DNA of 64,000 bases, from the NCBI GenBank assembly GCA_022749755.1, contig CM040448.1, forward strand, positions 3,034,481 through 3,098,480, written 5' to 3'. This DNA is from Azadirachta indica (lineage: Eukaryota; Streptophyta; Magnoliopsida; Sapindales; Meliaceae). Positions 17,860-29,494 of the stretch are shown here, in pieces (position 1 is the first letter of the stretch; the number at the start of each line of letters is the position of its first letter). A program made the translations under genes and the position numbers. Below the pieces are notes generated by a model that was not told the origin of the DNA, searched no databases, and saw nothing but the letters and a program-made list of their open reading frames with translations.

Positions 17860-18151
17860 ACTTGATTGAACTGTGAAGAATATACTGTACTGGTATGGTA
17901 GTATTTGATTGGGGTTAAAGCTTTGTTCTGGGATGAAAAGAGAGAGAGGAGAGGAGGGAGAGCTCGTAGTACTCGGTAGAAGAGCTGCCAATCCATTGGT
18001 TAAAAAATTATTTTTTAAAAACAAGTTTTAATTTTATTGTTTCATATATGTTTTAAATGTATGTAGCGTTTCATTTTTAAAGTATGCCTTCCGTTCTTTT
18101 TATGGTTTTGGTAAAATGATCCTTGCCCCACTTGTATAAATAATTTTCTCA

Positions 18152-18174
18152 AAATAAATAAATAAATAAATAAA
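18152..18174. repeat. (AAAT)n microsatellite
   Basis: About 5.5 units of AAAT between eIF2B delta and UMP1. Confidence 0.9.
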
Positions 18175-18723
18175 GTACTTTCATTAACAGTTTCCCTTGA
18201 ATCTTCAAAACTATTTCCTAACGTTTTAATTCAATTAAAGGGACTAAATAAATTGGAAAAATACATAGTTTTTACAGTATCACTTTTATTATAAAAGCCT
18301 CAGTTAGTATGCGTTCTGTAACAGATCATTTTTATTCTTATTTACACCAAAAAATTAGAGAAACTTTTTACTAATTTGAAGGTTAAATATTATTTTGTTA
18401 GAACTCGTAACTCGCAGTCTTTTATCTTACCAAAGGAAAATCGGATATTTATGTTGGACAAAAAATAATAGTTTCAAAAAAAAAAAATAAAAGTAGGCGC
18501 AGCTGCTATATGTTTTAAGCACAGGAATAAAACAGCATACAACAAAGGATTGATTACATGTACTAAAGCAAGCTGTTTGATTTTCAGTTAGGGTACATAT
18601 GAATTCTGGCGCTAATGACAAATTGAAATGTCTCTCATTTTCATAAAATTAATTAAAATTCCAAGCACAAGCACACGCACACATTGAGATCATTCACTGA
18701 CTTGGTTAATAAACCTGCGTAAA

Positions 18724-21485
18724 TCATATAAAGGTCGGGTGAACCGGTCCATTAGAGAGGCCAAGGCGAACTTCCATCCCATGATGCATGTCTGCTGGTC
18801 GCAAAGTTTCAGATTCACGAGGGTCTGCAAAGAACACCAATACCAATTTTGATTCAGCACAAACCAAAATGCAGACTAGAATTTGTTATAATCTTTGTTT
18901 TATCATTCATTTCTTACATTCATAATTCAGAAAACCATTATTACAAATCATTATTAATTCAGAACTGTGCATCATGTTGATGAACATCTTAAACCAGAGT
19001 GCAAGACCTTTCCTAGCCCAGCCAAACACACCGAGGTAAAATCACACCCACTCCACAGCCAAACTTACGTACAAACTTTAAAATTTATAGTCAAGTCATC
19101 TGAACTACAGTCAAATAATGATCTTTTCCAAATACCATTTCATAAAGTCTATCGGGCAAAAACAATAAAAAATTGTTTTGAAGCTCAGTATGAAAACAAC
19201 ATTGACCATTTATGGCAATAAAGTTTCTTCAGTCTAAAGCAATAGGAGATTGTTTCCTACAATGGTTAATGACTTAATGCCATCTTCTGTTGCTTTGTTA
19301 ATTTTGGAGTTCTTAAAAACTTCAGACTTACAGTTAGAAATTCTTTACAGGGCTTTGGTTCAATGGCTGCATAGGTCATATTCATGCAAGTGGTTTTTTG
19401 GTTTAGCACAAAGAAGAAGAGAGGAAAAACAGGACTGTCAAAATTCAAAAAGACAAACAGCACATACATACCATTCAGATAATGCTCAAAACCAAAGTCC
19501 TCCAAGCCTCCGGTCATTGCCTCCAAACCTAGCATTGAAGAAGGAATTGCACCAGGAGGCCTCTGAAATCTGCACTTTTTTCAATGAAACACAAGTCAAA
19601 GGCATGTAGGAGTTATTCTGAATCCTAGTAACACTCAACAATTGTAAAATACAACCCACATGGGGATGTCTATGAAAATGGAAGTTAGTAACAGTTTGTG
19701 AAAAAGCTTGCTATCCACTGACAAAAAAATTTTTCCAAAGAATAACATGCTTGAAAAATTCTTCTGAATACAGCCATCACAATCATTAATGCAGCAGCGT
19801 AGAACACAAATATACTCACTAAGCTGGACATAGTTAAAATTCTCTCCTCTTCTTTTTGGAATACTTGTCTAAATAAATGCATAGATCTTTCAAACAGAAA
19901 ACCTTGTTTTCTGCCAAAACAATATCATTAGAGAAAAGAAGGTTTTTGAATTGAAAAACCCATGTGCTTTTCTTTGGTGCAGAACCAGCAGTTTCTCTCT
20001 CGTAAAGTTAATGCAGCATCCACCTAAGACCTAGTCCATTGCACTCCGAATTTCAAAAAGGATAAAGAATTGCTTAAAAAGACTATCCCATATGCCTGAC
20101 ACTACTGCACCAAGCAGTGGCTGATCCACTGAATCAGTATGTGATCTACACAATATGGCAGCTCAGTTCTTCCATAGATCTAATTTCATATCATTCTCTC
20201 ACAAAAATAAGTGACTCCATCCCCAAGCCAGGTATCTCCAAAGGTGTCAAGCATCCTTGTAATGCCAAAGCATGGCAAGATGACATTCACTTTTCCAAAT
20301 CAACTAATTAAGTTTTTCTACCGTTAATTAGAGAAAGAATCAGAACTTAAATTTGAAGTATAATATGAACTTTAAAAAACTGACGAATAAGTAAGGAGAG
20401 GAAACATCGCAGAAACGACAGAGTTTTTGAGCGAGGCAGGGCTACAAACAGTGAGAGAAAGCAAAAGGAGTACCCGAGAGGATCCAAGTAAAGACTGCCA
20501 CAGTAAACAAATAAGACACCACTCTCCACCACTTCAAATTCTTTCCCAAAAGGAATGATAAAGCTCCACAGTCATGTTAGATTGGAACTAACACGTTCTT
20601 TAACAAATCAGTTTGTGTTGTGGAAAAGCATTGGAGTAAAAGCCAGTGGAATGGGTTAAGGAAAAAAAATTAGCAAAGAATAAATACAACAGAAGTTCAA
20701 GGGAATGTGGCGCACTAAGTAGTTTATTGTGATGGTATCAACTAAGTACGCTACCGCAATGATTATATATATCCCAAAAGATTAAACAGAATTGTTTTTT
20801 CATTTATTTACAGAAATTAGAATAAATAATTCTCAACATCCGCAAACAGCTAAGCATCATCATTATTTATATTACTTCACACACATACCGAGAAAGAATT
20901 TGCCTATCCAGATCCATCTTCAATGGGAGAGCCGTCCCATAGGTGTTAACAAGAATTTTTCTCTTCATCTCTTCCTCCGTCTTCTTTGCCTTAAACCCCG
21001 ACAAACAAAAAACAGAAATGTCATTCAATAACAGAGGCAAATAAAATATAAACCCTAAGTTTCTCCTATTTTTCGTCCAACAAGTTATCTTATCGCCAAT
21101 AAATAAATAAATAGTACGAAAATATAATTTTGCTACCATGAAAGACAACGGAAAATTAAGCAGTTCAAAAAATAATCAATGATAAAAATCATGCGGTTCC
21201 GTCTCAAGTAAAAGGGAAAAAGAAAGTGACTACATAAATGATTTCTCAGACGCTAGACAACCAAGAAACTAATACTTTCTCGTAATTTCTCAGGAAGCAA
21301 ACAGAGAACCAAACAGCATAAAAGAAAGAAGAAAAGGAAAATAAGAGAGGAGAAGTTACAGATTGGCACAGGGATTCGAGGGGATGAGATCCGAGGATGT
21401 CACTTTTGACGCCGTGAATGCCGAATCGGAGAGCATCGTTTTGGACTCCTCCGATCACGTGTTCTATCTTCTGCGGTGCCTCCAT
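18724..21485 (-). CDS. UMP1: Proteasome maturation factor UMP1
   Basis: Four exons: 21485-21360, 20989-20889, 19569-19472 and 18824-18724 (TGA). They give 141 residues, the same length I recall for the Arabidopsis homologues. The protein starts MEAPQKIEHVIGGVQNDALR and contains HGVKSDILGSHPLES, EEEMKRKILVNTYGTALPLK, MDLDRQILSR and MLGLEAMTGGLEDFGFEHYL. It ends ADMHHGMEVRLGLSNGPVHP plus TFI. UMP1/POMP is a short-lived chaperone that sits inside half-proteasomes, coordinates beta-subunit maturation and becomes the first substrate of the finished 20S core. The ATG at 21485 was chosen because upstream in-frame residues do not match the family. The introns are long (the third is about 650 bp) and hold only fortuitous open frames. 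Confidence 0.96.
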
Positions 21486-21625
21486 TTTCTCTTCGCCTGA
21501 ATCGATTCTTCTGTCTAAGTGAGAGTGGTTTCGCTGAAACTTTGTGAACAAGCAATGACGGATATGGTGATTTCCCAACGTTGGTGTATATAAATAGAAA
21601 ATTAATAGAAAGTCCTAAATAAAGC

Positions 21626-21653
21626 GACGCCGTTTCGTAAAGTAAACGGTGTC
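21626..21653. promoter_or_regulatory. Inverted GACGCCGTTT motif upstream of UMP1
   Basis: GACGCCGTTT (21626-21635) and AAACGGTGTC (21644-21653) are inverted copies with one mismatch, separated by 8 bases. They lie about 140-170 bp upstream of the UMP1 start. A TATA-like stretch (TATTTATATA on the minus strand) lies between this pair and the start. The motif resembles the AAACGGCGTC-type sequence seen in many plant promoters. Its function here is inferred. Confidence 0.45.
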
Positions 21654-21659
21654 GTCTTA

Positions 21660-22852
21660 AAAGAAGGAAAAAGAATATCTAACTTCTTGTTAATGTAAAT
21701 ATATTATTATTATTATTATCCAGATAATTTAAGAATTTGAACTTATTTCACACCAATTATAGTCTATATCTGAAAAAACAATTTACCAAATACGAATTAT
21801 TTTATTTTCTGATTGATTTTTCTAATATAATTGAAACTGATTATTTTAAAAAGAATAATACTGATATTAAGTTTTAAAATTATCAATATTAACTTTGTTA
21901 ACTAAAGGCCAGAGATTGAATGCAAATGCAACTTTATTTACTAACATTCTTTGATATGTACTATGACAAAATTAAGAAGACAAATTTAGTGAATATTGAT
22001 TGATTCATTGGTAAAATTTTCAAGAGCATGAACAAAAAGTTAAAGGCTTAAATCTTACTTACACTAAAATAAAAAAAAAAAATAAGTCATAAATATTTAA
22101 TATATTAATTGATTCAATTGATAAAATTTTTAATATTACTATAATAAATTTAGATTTCAACATGTGGCACTCCTTCATTAATGTGGAGATGGAGCTGTCA
22201 TTAAATTTTTTTTATTCTAAAATTATGTTTTTATTCAATTTAACCTTTGGTTGGATAGTATGCAAATTTATGTTCTTCGATGAGTATGAATTCAAATCTC
22301 ACCCCTAAAATTTCTCGCTTATTGTGGGTAGTATTTCATTTTGGACTTGCCTATGTTGTATACGATATAACAATACATTACCCGAATTGATAAGGCTTCA
22401 TAATAAAAATTGAAGCTTAACATAGGATTTAAAACAAGATATCTAAAATTTAACATTCAAAAATGTAAATGTAATAATACATTTAACATAATATAAATAC
22501 ACTGTAGTCTATTCGCAATTTGATTTGGTAGGTCTTTATATTTCAGTAGTTTAGGCATCTAGCTTTTTGTGTAGTATGTTCTATAGAACAAGTTGTGGTT
22601 CAGATAGGGGGCAGTTGGTATGGAAGAAGTCAAAGGGGACCACTCTTCCATGCCTTTTGTTTGTCCTTTTAAGAACTATAGATATTAGATATAGCTTATA
22701 ACGTCATACAGCTCTGGCCTTTAATTTCTCCTGGGATTTTATCATATTAGATATAGCTTATAAGGTCATATTATATATTGCCACATGGAGACAAGCTTTG
22801 GTCCTTTTGTACTACTACATACTATTCATCTTGTTCCTTTTTATTCACAAGC
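21660..22852. other. AT-rich spacer with an imperfect direct repeat
   Basis: No gene is seen. An imperfect direct repeat of ATATTAGATATAGCTTATAA followed by (C/G)GTCATA occurs at 22682-22707 and 22744-22770, period 62 bp. Confidence 0.6.
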
Positions 22853-22864
22853 AAACCCATTCTC
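22853..22864. repeat. Left target-site duplication of the LINE fragment
   Basis: AAACCCATTCTC here is repeated exactly at 23298-23309, immediately after the element's poly(A) tract. Nine bases (CCCATTCTC) are independent of the A run. Confidence 0.8.
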
Positions 22865-23271
22865 GCTAGCAGGGCTTGGAATGGTAATCAGAGATTCTAA
22901 GGGAGAGATTATGGCTGCAGCGGGGAAAAGAACAGAGTTTTATGGAGATGTGGAGCTGGCCGAAGCTGAAGCAATGAGGTTTGGTGTGCAGATTGCAACT
23001 GATTACAATGATTGAATCTGATGCAATGAATGTTTTAATGTCAGTAAAGGGGAAAACGAGTAGCCTAAAGGAGATCTACTGGGTGTTCTCTCACATTCAG
23101 AGGCTGATTTCACAAAAGGCAAGTTTTGATGCATGTCATATTACCAGAATCTGTAATTCTGCTGCACATAATATAGCAAAGACTGCTACTGGATATCAGG
23201 AAACTATGATATGGTTAGAAGAGCTTCCAGCACAGATCATTCATTGTATTTTTATTGGTTCTTATTATTGA
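22865..23271 (+). pseudogene. RNase H-like domain relic (RVT_3 type), frameshifted
   Basis: Two reading frames encode consecutive parts of one RNase H-like domain: one ends at a TGA at 23013-23015, the other is open from 22981. They join only if a small indel near 23010 is assumed. The domain is the C-terminal part typical of plant LINE ORF2 and of many plant reverse-transcriptase-like relics. No start codon of its own belongs to the element, since bases left of 22865 are host sequence by the target-site duplication. Confidence 0.85.
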
Positions 23272-23300
23272 AGATGTTATCTCTTTTCAAAAAAAAAAAA
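22865..23300 (+). mobile_element. 5'-truncated LINE (non-LTR retrotransposon) fragment, RNase H end
   Basis: The 436-bp insert starts inside coding sequence of a plant non-LTR RNase H domain (GLGMVIRDSKGEIMAAAGKR, then ELAEAEAMRFG). After one frame break near 23010-23020 it continues with IESDAMNVLMSVKG and ITRICNSAAHNIAKTATGYQ, ending with a stop at 23269-23271. About 17 bases of 3' sequence lead into 12 As (23289-23300), followed by the second copy of the target-site duplication. A 5' truncation, a poly(A) end and flanking duplications are the hallmarks of target-primed reverse transcription. The Glu (AEAEA) and Asp (ESDAM) expected of the domain are visible. The N-terminal Asp region and all reverse transcriptase are absent, so the copy is dead. 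Confidence 0.88.
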
Positions 23301-23309
23301 CCCATTCTC
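23298..23309. repeat. Right target-site duplication of the LINE fragment
   Basis: AAACCCATTCTC is an exact copy of 22853-22864. The first three As overlap the poly(A) tail. Confidence 0.8.
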
Positions 23310-23553
23310 TTTATAGCCCAATTTAATTAATTTAAATGGAAAAAAAAAAAAGAGAAATTATAAGACTCATTTGTCACCTTGATGAGTTACCAGCAGGAAA
23401 AGAAAGCAAAGCAAAAGATACGATTGGAAGATTTGAGAGGTATAAAATAATAGATATTCCGTATATCTTCCTGCAAAAACATTGAAATTTCATTAATGGT
23501 AGAAGATCTTAAAGGAATTTTATATTAGATAATATGCATATTTACCAGTACTT

Positions 23554-23576
23554 CTACTACTACTACTACTACTACT
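23554..23576. repeat. (CTA)n microsatellite
   Basis: Seven to eight CTA units. Confidence 0.92.
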
Positions 23577-24203
23577 GCTGACTGTTAGTTCCTATATGAC
23601 AGCTTCGTACTACATGAAACTATAAACAAATATGTCTGTCTGTAAGTCCTTTCCTTTTTACAGACTGTACCTATACCTACTAATTACTAATCCCCTCTAC
23701 TATCTGCTGCCGCAAACAAATGAGCAAGCTGGTTTAAATCAAAAGCAAAAGCAATAACTTCTTCTGTATTCACTCTCAGTAAGTATCCTAGTGTAAATTT
23801 ACAGCAAGTAACTCTTCATTGCAGCTTCATTTTGCATGGAGAATCATCAGTATTCTAGCTTTCTATCTCTTTATTTAATTTCTTTCCATGAAAGCTTTAC
23901 AGTGTGAAAGCTGGAGTCATTGCTGAGAGAGAGGAATTTACCTACCCCATGTTCTCGCTTCATTTTCTTGCAAAAAAATTTTGTAGAGACCATAATCATC
24001 AACATCATTATCGATCAGCAATGTAAATGGTATTTATGCTTCTTTCTTTTGTACACCATATAGCGCAATGTAAAGTGCTTCTATATATATAAAGTGCTTT
24101 TGCTTAACTGAGCATGTATCCCTCTATCAACGCTGTCTAGAATGTTCTGTACTGGTTTGAATGCCTTATTCATTATCTTTTCAGGTAAAGTTTGTTTTCT
24201 TCC

Positions 24204-24301
24204 ATGGGTTTTAATGGCCGCACTGCAAGCTCGAAGATTAAGGATGAAACTGAGGTTTATTTAAGCAAAATTAAAGGAAGCCAGTATACTACAAATCTCA
24301 G
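24204..24301 (+). other. Possible orphan first coding exon
   Basis: An ATG in good context (TTCCATGG) opens a 98-nt reading frame, MGFNGRTASSKIKDETEVYL then SKIKGSQYTTNL. It ends exactly at a consensus donor (CTCAG|GTAAGC). An acceptor-like TTTTCAG lies 20 bp upstream, as for an intron in the 5'UTR. No continuing exon was found in the following AT-rich kilobases and I do not recognise the protein. It may be a relic or part of a gene with a distant second exon. Confidence 0.3.
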
Positions 24302-25175
24302 GTAAGCACTTTCCTTTTACCTTCAAAGACTTAATATACTATTTCTAGCCCATATATGTATACGGTGGAGGGTTTGTAAAGACTGCCATTTGTAAGCAGG
24401 AAGGAGACTTCCATAGATTTTGGTGCATGAAAACTCGATCAATACAGTCATTAGGCAGTGTTTATATAGAAATAATGTTATAATAAATGATATATAAAAA
24501 AATTAATAACTATTTAATTTGTGATTGTCAATGATTGATTGGGAAGCAAATTTAGTATTCCGAGAAATGTAGTATTATAAATTAAAATAAGCATCATAAA
24601 TTTATTAAACAAGTAGTTCGTAGCTACAAGGTTATATTTACTGATTTTGCATTGATATTTGGTTTATTTTTTTAATAAATTTCAATATATTTCTGTTTCG
24701 ATTTTCATTTAGAAAACTAAAAATATCCTCCGGCCCACTATGTTGCTATTAGAGTCAAACGAGCCCAATCATGAGCCTTGATAAAAATAGTCCATGGGCC
24801 ATTTAGAGTCCAATATGGTTTGCATACGTGATATCCATGGTGCAAGTGTGTGGAGCATTTTTATCATGGGACTTCACCATAATACATTGGATGTACTATC
24901 ATATTGGTACATTTTGCAGTGTAAAATTTAAAACATACTACAAAAATATTAAAACTCTAATATAAAATTTTTAAGGTGAATTTGAGATTTTAAATCTTAA
25001 AATATCTACCATAAAAGTAGAAATATATAACAAAAAAGTTGAAAAAAAAAGTGTAATCAATCCTTTGTTATGTTGCATTATTTACTATTTTTCTTAGTAC
25101 TAACATTATGAGCAACACTATCAAAGAATTAATTTCATTATATCATAGTGTACTCTATAAATTTGTTGCTTATTC

Positions 25176-25895
25176 GGAGCGCGTTTGAGATTGTTATTAA
25201 AAGAAGTAAAAGTGATTTTAAATAGGCAAAAGTCATTTTACGTATTTGATAAAATTCTTTTAAAGTCACTTTTGAAAAAATTGCACCATCCTATAATAGA
25301 TTTTGAAAAATTAGAAGAATTGTGTTTTAAATCTGATTTTGAAAATAATTTTATTTGTAAATATAATATTAAATATATCCATTTAAAATTATAAAAACTT
25401 AAAAGTAACTTTAAAAATAATTCTCAAATTTTAACTTTAATTGAGAAATAAATTTGTTAAAATCATATTTTTTATTACTTTTTTATTTTTATTTTTACTT
25501 TTAATTAATATTTTTTTCTATAAATTATTTTAAATAAGCATATATTATATTATATTATAATACAAATTATGTTATATTATATTCTATTATTCATTTACCA
25601 TTACTTTATCAAGACCAATAATAAGAGTAACCTCATTGCCTACATGAGGTATGATAGATAAATATATATTAAATATTTAAAGTAATTTTCATTTATCACT
25701 ATTTACTATATACATTTTAATCATTTGTATCATTACAATATTTTTAACAATAAATTTACCAAATGCACAAAATTATCCACACTCTAATTAATAAAATGTA
25801 TCAAACAATAAATTAATTCTCTTCAAAACTAATTATTTCTGCAGCATAGCAGTAGTAAATTATTTTAAAATTTACAACAATCTCAAATTAACTCT
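25176..25895. mobile_element. Possible MITE-like element, ~720 bp
   Basis: TTTGAGATTGTTATTAAAAG near the left end and TTTACAACAATCTCAAATTA at the right end are inverted copies (TTTGAGATTGTT is exact). The interior is non-coding and AT-rich, with TAAAAGTGATTTT-type sequence often seen in plant non-autonomous DNA elements. No target-site duplication was identified. Confidence 0.45.
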
Positions 25896-28800
25896 TAAAA
25901 GTTTTCGACCCCGCTTAAAAAGAATAGAACTTGGAAAACTTTTTTATTTTTTAGGTAGCATTTTTTTCTACCAAAAGTCTAAATATAAATGAAAGATCTG
26001 AAATTGATATTTTAACTTATATAACATTTTTAAGTATTACATATATTTATACTTATATTTTATATGATAAATTGAATAATTTTTAATATATTATATTAAT
26101 ATATTATATATATTATTTTTCATATGATATATGATTTTTTTACTTTGTTTTTGAATAAAAGAAAATGAATTAACAATTTAAATGATATGAAAATCAATCA
26201 TAAATTAAATAAAAAAAGATAAATTACATCGTATATTGTTCCAAATAAAAGAAAATAGAAAGAAAAGGCAAAAAAAAAAAAAAAAAAAAGTGTTAAATAA
26301 GATTCAAATTAAAGTGTTAGAAAATAAGGGTATTATTGAGAATATTAATAAAATATTTAATTAATTTTGACATTTAGTTATTCATGTTTAAGTTAAAATT
26401 TTTAATTTAATTATATTAAAATATTTTTAATAAATTTTCAAAAGTAAATTAAAAAATAAATATGTCTTAAATATTTGAATAATTTTATTCAAATTTTAGT
26501 TGAAAAACAAATAAGCACTTGGTATTATATGTCAAAATACTAGTCTTTGTATTTTTATATTAAATTGTAATAAATAAAAAATGAAAACAAACATATTGTT
26601 TATAATCATTTAAATTTATATATTTAAATTATTTAATGCTCAAATCTATTCAAATTTCATGTGAAAATTCTATTATAGTCAAAAAATTTCCTCCAGTTTG
26701 ACAGTTACCATTAAATTTATTTTAAGGATAAAATATACGATACAACCGCAATAAAACTCAAACCATAGTGGAAGGTTTTATAAAAAATTTAGATATATTC
26801 TATTATTTAGTCTAAGAATCTAATTTCCCTTTTGTGCAAGGGTAGAAAAAATTTTACTAGTTATGTAAACAAATTTCTGAAGCATACTGCATAAAATTTA
26901 TTTAAACTCCTAAATCCTAAAAGATTTCTTATATATATTGTCTACTATATATACTGCGTATGTAATATAAGGCTAATCTAAGATTGTTATGACTTATTAA
27001 ATAATTTATAATTGTTATATTCGAAAAACAACTAGCTGTTAAGAAAGTATGTAGTGCATGGTAAATTATGTTATTGAAAGTCCTATAATCTCAAAAATAG
27101 ATTGTGTTTGGTATATTTTAGGTTGTGAGGGCTTATGATGACTATAATAATGATGAACACGATAAAATTAGGATCAATGAAAAGATAGGATATAATTGGC
27201 TTTTCCTTGAATTAATGAAGTTATAATAGGAATTGTAAAAGACATTAAATGTAATTATAGATTATTTGATAATAGATTAATTTCTAATAGAACCCTTTCT
27301 TTTGTTTATTAAAAATTGTTTTCTAAAATACAAAAAATTAGGAATAAGCCACTTAAACTTTTTAACAAAACAAAAATTTAATAAAAGCTTATAAAATATA
27401 CTACTTATTACTTTCAACAACAATCCCAAATGAGGTTTAAGTAAGATAGCTACCCTATCACGAGTACTTGGTTTTCTCCATTAGTTATTTACTATTAACA
27501 TGATGAATTTAACATTAAATTCACTTAACTCAAAAAATGAAATTTTTAAATAAAGACTTGCTAATATCAATAATAAATATAATGGATAAGAGTACTAAAG
27601 TATATATTTAGCAGATGTATTTATATAAAATGTTGATCTAATGTGTTGATAGGATTAGAAAAAATGTATCATTAACAATATTTGAGTATCATACGAAAAG
27701 GATAAATGTGAATTCAATAAGAATCTTAGGTATGATACTATGCTAGCTAGCTAGTGAAATCACTTATTGTAAGATATTCTTTAACTATATTACGAGTGAG
27801 GATCTAACAATATTAGCAAAGACAAACTTTACATTGATAATAGAGTAGGAAGGTGCCTCACACGAGGAAGAGTTATATTGCACATGCAATATTTTAGTTT
27901 GCAAAGCTTAACAACAAAACAATAAAGATTTATATTGCACTACAGATAAAGTGTTAGAATAGGTAAGAATTGGCTTAGTAGGTCAAGCAAATTAACGCTT
28001 CATCCACATATATCCTTATCTCATGGGATGCAAGCTAGGTTTAAAAGGAGGGAGTGGATGAGTGAGCAACTAAATGAGATCTTGACTAGTTTAAGTATCT
28101 TGTGAGCTCTTTAACATGTAGATACAAATTTAAGTTGTAAAGTTCAAAAATAAAACTATAAAACAGTTGTATCTTTAAGACAAATAATATTTATGTAGGT
28201 GGAAGTGTTAAACGGATGAAAGCATGTTGATGTGAAAGACATCGTATTTCTAGTGTGATAGTTTTTGGGCTATATATGACTGAGATTGTCTTAAGTAAGA
28301 ACTTAGGGTTGAAAAGCCCAAACATGTAAGTGTGAGATTGTTAAATTTGTGTGCATATAAAGCAAGCATACATTATCATGAATATTGTGATTTTTCAATG
28401 CATCACTTGAATGAGTGATATATCACATTCAAAATCCTTCCCGATTAAGATAAAGGTGAATACTAGGATTTAAGATTTAATATACTCCTTGAGGTGTAAA
28501 AATCATGAGGTGAAGTAATAAAATCTTTTGTTATAATTCAAAGCATAAAAATAAAAGTATCGTGATCTTTTATCGTCAATTAATTAGAAATCGTCGAATA
28601 ATATTATTTAATATGTATTCCTTGAAGAATATATGGATAAGGTGAGGTATATATTAGAATTTTTCGTTATCTCCTAGTTAGAGAGTAATAAATGAAGAGG
28701 TAAATCATAAAACCAACATCGTCTTTAATCAAGATCCTAATTTCTTAGATGCTAGTCCGAAGTTTTAATTTTATTCATTGACCTGGAGATTCACAAAATA

Positions 28801-29239
28801 ACATTTCCCAGCAAGCTTATACAAAAGTGCTTTTGCAAATGCATGTTGGTAAAAAACTGGAGCCAAACCATTTAAATATAGAAGTTATGGAAAAATATTT
28901 TACTTAATCATCGTTTTCCACTAGGATTACCTCAAGAGACTCAACCTAGTCTTCCCGTTTGAATGAGAGATCAGGAGTGCAACTGTACAACCTGAATTAA
29001 TGAAAGCTAAGTTCATTCATTCTCAATTGCTAAGGTACATATATCAACATTTGGTAGGAATTTCAAGGAAAATTTAAATGCAACAACCCATTACTGACAA
29101 TCTTGTAATCGTATAATGTAATTAATTGAAATTCTTCAACTGAAAGTCCCATAAGAATTGTCTGCTCTTTTTCTATTCTAGTAAGCAAGCAATAAGAAAA
29201 TTCACTAGGATATACTCTCAATGATTACCATATAAATCA

Positions 29240-29494
29240 TCTAGCCTTGAATCTTAAGGAGCTGCTCTTCCTGTTGACGGAAAGGCATGACTCATTTAAC
29301 TGGGCACACATAAATGTATGTAATGCACACATAAATGTTTCAGTTGTCCAGTCCCAATTATGCCTGCCCTCTGGTTTCCAGAGATGAGAAGGAATTAATG
29401 TTTTGTGAAGCTCCTTTAAAGTTTTCAGTTGATTAGTCTCATGCTCGTGAAGCAAATACTCAAATTGCTTATTAACCAAAGACCTGTACTCATG
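29240..29494 (-). other. Doubtful exon or gene relic
   Basis: Read on the minus strand, a strong acceptor-like sequence (TTTCCTGTTTCCAG) at about 29495 leads into an open frame starting HEYRSLVNKQFEYLLHEHET. It continues with LKTLKELHKTLIPSHLWKPE. The composition looks protein-like and not like translated spacer. A 21-nt in-frame tandem repeat (TFMCALH/TFMCAQL) lies in the second half. I do not recognise the family, and no partner exons were found between here and the TCP gene. Confidence 0.25.

Noticed and set aside
19250..19882. Several 60-120-residue ORFs inside UMP1 introns
   Set aside because: They overlap or run opposite to confirmed UMP1 exons and introns and have no independent support.
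27600..28650. Possible LTR or solo-LTR remnant
   Set aside because: The prose-like repeat flavour suggested a retroelement, but I found no paired LTR ends, primer-binding site or coding remains.
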